A DNA stretch of 64,000 nt, from the NCBI GenBank assembly GCA_018350325.1, contig JAEVLN010000023.1, positions 559,001-623,000 of the forward strand. The letters run 5' to 3'. The notes beneath the pieces are model-generated. The model was not told the origin of the DNA. It saw only the letters and a list, made by a program, of their open reading frames with translations, and did not search any database. Source of the DNA: Globodera rostochiensis (lineage: Eukaryota; Nematoda; Chromadorea; Rhabditida; Heteroderidae). Below, one piece after another: positions 56,943 through 64,000 of the stretch. Numbering within the stretch: position 1 is the stretch's first letter; every line of letters starts with the position of its first letter. The position numbers and the translations under genes were made by a program.

Positions 56943-58529
56943 ATGTCCAACTCATCATCCGACCAACCGCCGCCGCCGCTGACCTATTTAGATTTGTTCC
57001 GTCAAAACGGGGGCCATACGGCGGCCATGTGGCTGATAATCAGCGAAAAGTGTGCCCTTTCTTTGGTTGGCATTCTGTTCAATGCCATTCTGGTGGTTGC
57101 CACTGTCAAAGCAAAGTACTGTATAAATCAAAATTTAAAGAACTTAGAGTAATTAAACGTATAATTAATGACCCTTAAGGCCTGATCAGGCTCAAAGACT
57201 GAAAAGGCAAATTTCAGAAAGCTTCGAAGCATATGCAACTTGCTGATCGCCATGGACTCAGCGTTTCTGGGGCTGTATCAACTGAACGCTTTGATCACTT
57301 TTCTGATCGCGCTTTTTGGCATCAATTTTGTGACTATTTCTACCTGCTTTTACATTCAAGTTGTTCCAATGTTCGCTGTTCTGATGTCTTTTTGTGTGGT
57401 GTTCCAAATGGGACTTGAACGTCTCGCGAATGTGCTGTTTCCAATTTGGTAAAGATTTATTATAATTAGGGATTGTTCAGTTTTAGTTTCAGTAAGTTTT
57501 GAGTCTCGGACATCTCTATTATATATATTTTTAAATTTAAAATGTTATTTTAGGAGTATAAAGGACAACTCGAAGCGTTTTCATGCTGCATTTTTGCTGG
57601 TTTCCTTATGTTCCACTTGCTATCTGATATGGCTCCAACACGACGATTCTCATTGCGTCAATAAGTAAATTTTAAATGATAAAAAATTTCTGAAAGTGCC
57701 AAATTTAAATTTAAATTTTGTAATTTAACACAGAATGGTCATGTGCACGGCTTCCGATGTCCCCGCTTTAGTCGGTCTCTTCCAGACAATTGCGTTTAAT
57801 CGAGCAGTCATTATGCACATTCTGCTTATCATTATTTATGTCGCGATTTTGTTAATATTGAAATTTAAAAAAGGTGAAATCTTTAAAAAATTAATAAAAT
57901 AAAATAATTTTGTGGTAATAAATTTAGTGTAATATTATACTTAAAAAACAGTTAAAGAACTTGACTTTAAAAGGACTTTGATTATTTTTGTTTCTAAAAG
58001 AATAAAAAATTTTGATTTTTGAACACAAAATAATACGTGCGCCCGGTGGGAATCAAACCCAAGATCTTCATACTTAACTTTAAAAGGACTTAAATTATAT
58101 TTGTTTTAAATAAATTCATTAATTAATTTAAGGAAATGAAAACTTTTCCAAGAGCATTTTACGTTCTTTACTATTCCTCGTCGTTCTCGAAATGGTCGGA
58201 TGGTTTCCGATCCTTTATTTAAATATCGTTATCCAAACGTTCCAATTGTCGCCCGTCACCGCCACTTATTTGAGCGCGGCATTTACCACAATTTCTTCGT
58301 GCATTACGGCATCAGCAAATGCGCCGTCACTTTATTATTTTAGGCAATTTTAATCGTTTTTAATATAAATAATAATTTTTAAATATTTTTAATTCTGCAT
58401 TCATTTAGCGATTTGTATCGCGATGCAATTAACGCCATTTTTGTGGGCGTTGGCATCAAAAAAGCAAACAAACCAAAATCAGTGGTGGTGGTCGTGACAA
58501 GAAACGGCAATTGGATTAATCGCGAATGA
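56943..58529 (+). CDS. Srsx-type chemoreceptor, copy E
   Basis: Six exons, 328 residues: 56943-57115, 57218-57448, 57554-57664, 57734-57873, 58133-58343, 58409-58529. Same plan as copies A and B. Differences cluster in extracellular loops and TM4/TM6: for example FYIQVVPMFAVLMSFCVVF in TM3, QHDDSHCVN before exon 4, and LLFLVVLEMVGWFPILYLN in TM6. MGLERLANVLFPIW follows TM3. The tail ends NGNWINRE. The last intron is GC-AG. An in-frame ATG three codons upstream is possible. Intron 4 (57874-58132) holds a tRNA B-box-like GGTTTGATTCCC (minus strand, near 58048). All membrane segments are intact. Confidence 0.85.
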
Positions 58530-58623
58530 TTCGGACAAAATTGTGCATTATTTATTTAGTGATCGATCATTTGATTTGGAATACCATTTTTAGCCCCATT
58601 AAAAACAGAGTCCGTACATATGA

Positions 58624-58842
58624 GGGTACTTTTCCGTTATGGCGCCACACATTCAAATTTAAAAAAAAAGACTCCTAAATTGCTGAAAACATCGTATATG
58701 AAAGTTTCAAGGGTGCTGATCATGAATCTGACTATATTTTTAATGATCAGCACCCTTGAAACCCACGTATACGATGTTTTCAGCAATTTTGGGGAACTTT
58801 TTTTAAAATTTGAATGTGTGGCGCCATAACGGAAAAGTACCC
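58624..58842. mobile_element. Near-perfect palindromic (fold-back) element
   Basis: 219 bp. Arms GGGTACTTTTCCGTTATGGC...ACATTCAAATTT and the inverted copy are about 100 bp each with few mismatches; the centre is GGGTGCTGATCA...TGATCAGCACCC. It lies 95 bp after Srsx copy E. Mirror-image ORFs on both strands are translations of the arms. Confidence 0.8.
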
Positions 58843-59889
58843 ATATAAGAAAGCGGTGATACCCAACCATACATGGATACAATAAAACTTATAAAGGACC
58901 CTATAAAGCCTAACCAATTGGCGTTTTCATGACCACATCTTGTGATACCCAATTGGCAGCAAGATTCTACAATGGCCTGATCTTGATAACCCTGGGATCA
59001 AGTGGGCACAAAATGCAAACCTTAAAAACAGAGAAAGGTCCTGCAATCAGGGCCGTAACCAAGGGGGGGGGGGGGAAGGGGGTGGAATTCCCCCCCCCCC
59101 CAAAAATGAAATTTGACAAAAAAAAAACCATTGGGGGTCCCTTATGTTTTTTACTTTTACAATTTTTTTAACAAATTGACACCAAAAAATTTGAAGTAAA
59201 ATTTTCTGACGGTTCCGCGTTTCCAGTACCAAAACGGTTCTGGATTTTGGCGTTTGCGGGAACCGTTTCCAAAGCGGTCAGGTTCCCGTTTTTCAGATTT
59301 TGTCTGTTTTTGTCTCTGTATGTGGAAGTTTTTGATTTGTTGTGTAAACTAAAAAAAGAATCCGCCCATTTTTGTTGCATTTTTTAAAAACAATTATATT
59401 AAACATTATAACAATTGTTTACACAAAATGTCAAATGCATAAAATTTCACACAATTTTTTTTTAATAATTAATTATGTCGGCAATTTATTTTGCAAAACG
59501 TTGAGAATCTTTTCCTGGAAACATGTCTTAATCTGAATATATGATACCTTTAAAAAGGGTTTTAATGTTGATAATTCAAAATATACCTCTTTTAGAACGG
59601 TCAAGCCTTAAAAAGGTTTTAATTTCTAATTAAATAAGTGTTTTTAATTTAAATTCTGTAATAATTTTTAAAACAAAAATAAAAACCTTTTTTAGAATAT
59701 TTATTGCAATCGGAATATATTTATGAATTAATAATTAATTATGTTTTAATTTTATATTAAATATTAAATGTACCTATTATTTTATTTTTTAAATATTAAA
59801 TTATATTAAAAGTACCCATGTAGGTATTTATATTAAATTATTGATTTAGTTTTAAATTTAATTTAATTTTTAAATATATTATTTTAAAT

Positions 59890-60100
59890 AAAATTTTCCA
59901 TCATTAAACTTAACATACAAGGCATATAACTTGCATCTGCCGTCACTTTCATTGTTTCGGGGTTCAAATCACAAAAAGTGAAGCCTAAAATATATTTTTT
60001 ACAATGTTTTTTAATTAATTACTTTTTATTTTATTTATTTACACTTATCTCCCGCCCGTGTTCGTTGGACTTGTTTTTCTTTGCAACATTTCTTAAACAA
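59890..60100. repeat. Duplicated segment shared with 43.9 kb and 52.9 kb
   Basis: CAAGGCAT.TAACTTGCATCT, GTCACTTTCATTGTTTCGGG and TTCAAATCACA occur here and at 43950-44010. AATCACAAAAAGTGAAGCCT and CTTATCTCC.GCCCGT.TTC also occur at 52896-53005. GGGTTCAAATC resembles a tRNA B box, so this may be a SINE-derived repeat. Confidence 0.5.
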
Positions 60101-60390
60101 AATTTATTTATTTTTGCTTTTTTTAAAAACTTCTTTGCGCTGTTTTTTACCGTATGGTCCGAGTCTTGTGCTTTAATTTATAAAAAAATATATTAATCAT
60201 TTATAATTTATTTGGGTGTAAATACACCTGCGCAGCTTAGCAAATCGATGCCTTAATTGCTGAATAATTTATTATTATTTAATAATTTAAAAAAATTGAT
60301 TTAAATTAATTGCGCTACCGTGTTCTGACGGACATTTGTCCCTGCCCAAAAACATTCCCGTCAACGTCTTCTTGTTTAATGCATCAAAAT

Positions 60391-62520
60391 TCTAAAAAGA
60401 ATAAAAATTCTTGATAATTATATTAAATAAATAATAAAAATCAATTAAAAACCAACGCATCTGCTTTCGCAACTCTGCGGCACGCGCTTTGCTCTACAAC
60501 AGCGCAGAAAAATTTCGTTCGTATCCTATTTATTAAAAACAACATTGTTTTTTTTATTGTTAAATAAATATATATTTTTATTTATAATTTTTTTTAAGTC
60601 ATTTGATTTAATTAAATTAATTGTGTAGATAATTTTACCAATTGATTTACAACTATCCGAGTTGTAGTTTCAGTGCTTGAACGTCTTGCAAAGTCTCCAG
60701 AACCTTTCTAATAAGATACAAATATAGTAATAGTATTTTTATTTAATTTTACAAACAAAATTATGTTAAAATCTTAATTTAAAATATATAAATTTACAAA
60801 AAAATTAACCAAATTTTGGTTGTTCTTCAGCTGCCGCTGTTTCTTTTGAAGTTCAGCAATCCTGACCTTCTCCCACTTAAAAAATAGCTTTTTTGATAAT
60901 TTAAATATTTCCCCTCCTTGGCGTAATGTTTTACATTTTACCCCGGACATTTATTTTTTTTAAAACACCAAATTGTAAAATTTTTTGGAATTCCAGGGTT
61001 TAAACATTTTTGGCATTGTCAATATTACAAGATTAAATTTACACCTCCGGTAAAAAGCGTGAAGGTGGTGGCGGAGGCAAATCGTCCATCTCCTCTTGCT
61101 GCTGTTGAGCACTTTGCTCCGCCTGTACTGCTTGGACTTGTTGAGGTGGTTGTGTTGCAGCAGGCAGCACAAACATTCTGCTGCTGTTGGTTATTGTTGT
61201 TATTTTTGGCAATGTTGGTGGAGGTGGTTGTGTTGATGCAATCAATTTGGTGGCCTCCTTTTTTGTTGTGCTGGTCAACCACAAGCTGTTGGCGCCCTTC
61301 AATAAAATAAAAATTGTTAAAAATTTTATTCAAAATTTTTAAACAAAAAAAGGAATGCCTTAGGGTAAAAAAAATTGTTTATTTATTTTTACTTTTAAAT
61401 ATTTGATGGGCTGCATTGTGCCCGGCCGATTGTTGGACGGTTTTCGCGGTAAAAGAGTTGGATGCACGACTGGAGATAATGAAGTTGTTGTTCTGAATAA
61501 TGGGCCATTGGTTGCGGAAGCTAAATTTGAATTATTACAAAATAATATTTGTATTTTAATTGTTTTTGTTAATATATGTGCATTTATTGATTTTTTTATA
61601 TTTAAATTACTTTACCAATGCCGCTTTTCATTTGTTGCTTTGGCAATTGTTGCTGTTGCTGAGCCACAATTCTGGTGTTAAATTGTTGCTGCTGTTCAAG
61701 CCATCGAAATTGTTGCTGTTGTTGCTGATTATATTGGCGATTGGGAGGATTGATCATTACTGGTTGGGCCTATTTTTTTTAAACATGGGTTTTCATTAAC
61801 GACAGTTTGTTTTTTTTTCCCTCGTTGATCAGGTCAAGTTCAGTCTTTAAAACCTAAATCGATTGATCAGGTCGGAGCTTAATAAGTGGGATCATCTAAA
61901 TCGATTGATCAGGTCAGAGCTTAATAGCTTCTAGGATCATCTAAATCTATTGATTAGGTCGGAGCTTAATAGGTAGTTGGATCATCTAATCGATTGATCT
62001 GAAATAGTCTATCATCTATAAATTGATTGATCAGATCGGAGCTTATAGTTGGAAACTAAAAGAATTGATCAGTTCGGAGCTAAAATTTTTTGATCACCTA
62101 ACGTCATCTCAGCTAATCAATCAATCGATCGATGCCCGTTTTCCGATAATTTTGGCAAGCTGTTCAGAGCTAACCGACCGGCTGCTGTTGGCCATTGATC
62201 AGCATCATTGTTGGTGGCATTGGCAACTGTTGCGGTTGTTCTCCAGCGCACTTTTGTTGCTCCACCAATGGCATTTGGGCCCAATCAGCCGGTGGTGGTT
62301 GGCCATTGTTGGCACATGTGTTGCTGTGCCGATGGCAGTTTGGCCCCGGACAATTGTTGTTGTTGTTGTTATTGCCGTTGTTGTGGTGGTGATGGAAGAA
62401 ATAATGATGATGATGGTGGTGGTGGTGATGACAACAACTGAGCACTAGCAGCAGCCAAAATGCCATCAAAAATGACAGATACGGCATCAGCAAGGCACGC
62501 GGTGGCAACAACAACGACAT
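60391..62520 (-). CDS. Secreted His/Gln/Pro-rich low-complexity protein
   Basis: Exons in consistent phase: 62179-62520, 61616-61769, 61393-61520, 61045-61296, 60810-60875, 60651-60707, 60453-60493, with a last base at 60391; about 346 residues. The N-terminus is hydrophobic (PYLSFLMAFWLLLVLSCC), a signal peptide or anchor. Next come nine consecutive His, HHHH, a run of Asn, then CPGPNCHRHSNTC. Exon 2 is Gln-rich (NQQQQQQFRWLEQQQQF); exon 4 is Thr/Pro-rich ending DDLPPPPPSRFLPE; exons 5-7 are charged and helical (WEKVRIAELQKKQRQLK; ARAAELRKQMR). The 3' end is uncertain: joining 60453 to 60391 makes TGA across the splice, while reading on (NFDALNKKTLTGM) would need a one-base shift. A metal-binding His cluster is inference. 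I recognise no family. Confidence 0.55.
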
Positions 62521-63731
62521 TTTGCTCTTAAACATTTTTTTTAATATTTTAAGGGATAAATTAAAATAATAGGGAAGAGTTAAATTATGAGAAAAAAATG
62601 TTGACAATGATGATTTTTTGTAAAATAAATAATGAACATATCCATTTTACATATATCATTTAATTAAATGTAAAGCGCTGCTTTAAGGGTAATTTTTTAA
62701 ATATTCTAATAAATTAAAATAATTAAAAATATATGGCAGCTTTTTTAAATGTAATAAATACGCCAATTAAAAAAAATTAGGTTTATATTAAAAGACAAAA
62801 ATGATTTGAATGATTTTTGAAATTTAAATAATTTAAAAAAAAATGTTTTTTGTATTCAATTTTTAGATTTAATTCAAATAAGATTGTTAATTGCAGTTTA
62901 ATATTCATAATAAATTATGGGTTATTTATCAAAAGAAAACAAATCCATTTTTAATGCAAAAGAGATGACAAAAAGCCGGCGATTTGTTGTTTGGTTCATC
63001 AGCACATTGTGCAATCATTGCGAAACCCGTTAAAATTATTTGGCTGGTTTTGCCCCCCCCCCCAATTGTCTGCCGGTCAATTCGTGCGTGTGTTCGGCGA
63101 AGGTTAAGCCAATCTGATTGGGTGGGAAACCTGATCAAAGTGATCAAGGGGGGAGTCAAAAAAGCTTTCTGATCATACAGATGAAAAACAGGAAATGCGA
63201 CGGTGACGCCTCACAATGATTAAATTAAAAATATTTTTATTAAAATATTTTTTAAAATTAAATTATTAACATATTAAAACAAAAAGTGACTAATTGGCCC
63301 TGATCAGAGGGAACTCAGATGCTTTCTGATCATTTGTTGAAAACACAGAAAATGCACCAAATGTTTAAAAAAATGTATCTAGAATAGAATATTTGTTACT
63401 TTCTGATAAAAAACCCTCCCCTCAATTTATAAAAATGAAATTCCAAAAAAAATATTAATAATTAAATTATATGCAATAAATTTAATTGCATTAAAATGGT
63501 AATTCAATCAATATTCAAAAGAAAATACACACAATTTTAATGGTCACCTAATGCAAGTATCAATCAGTAAGGGAATTTAAGATTCATTTTCCTGTTGAAA
63601 TTTGCTTCATTCTTCACCGGTTTGGTCCATCTAAAATTCAAAAAAAACATATATCTACATATATCTAATTTTAATTTAAAATTAAAAATAAAATTATTAT
63701 TAAATATTTTTATTTTAATGAATTGATTGTT
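62521..63731. other. AT-rich spacer
   Basis: No gene supported. A minus-strand ORF at 62929-63159 includes a C run and has no splice partners. 61800-62110, within intron 1 of the neighbouring gene, is a loose tandem repeat of ATCGATTGATCAGGTCGGAG. Confidence 0.5.
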
Positions 63732-63827
63732 TCACGATGTGAACTGTTGCGCCATCACCGCCAAATAATAGTCAAGCGCGTGGTTGTTGTTGCACTTGTC
63801 TTGGTCACAACATTCCGTGCAACTCAC
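63732..63827 (-). CDS. Last exon of a Ly6/three-finger-type secreted protein (partial)
   Basis: After the acceptor ATATTTCAG (63828 and above) the minus strand reads VSCTECCDQDKCNNNHALDY and continues to a TGA at 63732-63734, 32 residues in phase. CxxCCxxDxCN is the C-terminal signature of the Ly6/uPAR/three-finger domain. The Cys spacing is also close to the end of the domain in the 10732-13590 gene. The earlier exons lie outside the window or beyond the repeat at 63865. The family call rests on this motif alone. Confidence 0.5.
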   Translation of the reverse strand: MSCTECCDQDKCNNNHALDYYLAVMAQQFTS

Positions 63828-63864
63828 CTGAAATATGGAGTGATTGGTTATTTAAGTAAAGGCT

Positions 63865-63925
63865 AGGCAAAATGGTAAACCCTCGGACGGGATTCGAACC
63901 CACGACCCTCACCCAATCACCCGTG
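63865..63925 (-). mobile_element. tRNA-derived SINE-like fragment
   Basis: The minus strand has GTGGGTTCGAATCCCGTCCG (a perfect B box and T arm), preceded by GGGTGATTGGGTGAGGGTC. There is no complete cloverleaf, so it is more likely a SINE piece than a tRNA gene. Confidence 0.45.
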
Positions 63926-64000
63926 TGGAAAGAGTTGAAGACAGCAAATCTCAAAAACGTTGTGGTCAGAAAATTTCAGAATTTATTTATTAATTAAGCG

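Noticed and set aside
58620..58882. Two ORFs starting MRVLFRYGATHSN and its mirror
   Set aside because: Both arise from the arms of the 58624-58842 palindrome.
62929..63159. Minus-strand ORF with FAMIAQCADEPNNKSP
   Set aside because: Crosses a C run, lacks splice partners and shows no family signature.

Overview
The window is nuclear DNA of a nematode, most likely a plant-parasitic cyst nematode (Heteroderidae, Globodera-like). It is AT-rich, with short introns that end in TTTTCAG-type acceptors. The family content fits: an RBP-1/SPRYSEC-type SPRY gene with its long coiled-coil N-terminus, Srsx and Srg chemoreceptors, a membrane collagen, and small secreted proteins behind strong TATA boxes. 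One of these has two copies of ATGCCA, the motif reported as the dorsal-gland 'DOG box' of Globodera. Assignment to the genus is inference. Exon models were built by hand from splice signals, reading-frame phase and family resemblance; no search was run.

Left part (1-21 kb). 1-2160 holds little apart from repeat debris. 2344-2729 is a small secreted protein gene (+). 3540-3720 is a frameshifted phosphoserine phosphatase relic (+). 4238-8392 is a 13-exon SPRY-domain gene (-) with eight tandem 15-residue coiled-coil repeats and two frame disruptions. 9780-10290 carries fragments that look bacterial (methionyl-tRNA synthetase of Bacteroidota type and a family-2 glycosyltransferase), a possible nuclear insertion from a Cardinium-like symbiont. 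10732-13590 is a secreted Cys-rich protein with an N-glycosylation-rich tandem-rep tail (-). 14870-15570 is a 29-bp minisatellite. 16024-16547 is a 57-residue secreted peptide gene (+). 17030-17521 is an orphan ORF (-). 18070-20314 is a RING-H2 protein with a signal peptide (-).

Middle (21-39 kb). 21813-31670 is one large gene (-, 23 exons, about 937 residues): a type II transmembrane collagen of the MACIT/COL-99 kind, with cytoplasmic N-terminus, membrane segment, coiled coil, pentabasic furin-like site and interrupted Gly-X-Y stretches around a polyQ exon. 31.7-38.9 kb has no convincing gene; it is rich in long poly-G/poly-C runs and holds two tandem repeat arrays.

Right part (39-64 kb). 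This is a chemoreceptor cluster on the plus strand: three intact Srsx-type genes (39275-41319, 48453-49968, 56943-58529), several decayed copies of the same gene, and one Srg-type gene (53797-55131) with one frame break. All Srsx copies share a non-canonical GC-AG last intron. Between them lie nested hAT-like elements with 8-bp target duplications, tRNA-derived SINEs, fold-back elements, a truncated Ty3/gypsy reverse transcriptase and a tandemly duplicated tRNA-like sequence. 60391-62520 is a secreted His/Gln/Pro-rich protein (-). At the right edge is the last exon of a Ly6/three-finger-type secreted protein (-).

The genes do not form one pathway. The coherent themes are host and environment interaction (secreted peptides, SPRY protein, chemoreceptors), a body-wall collagen, and very active repeat turnover, which explains most of the broken gene copies.
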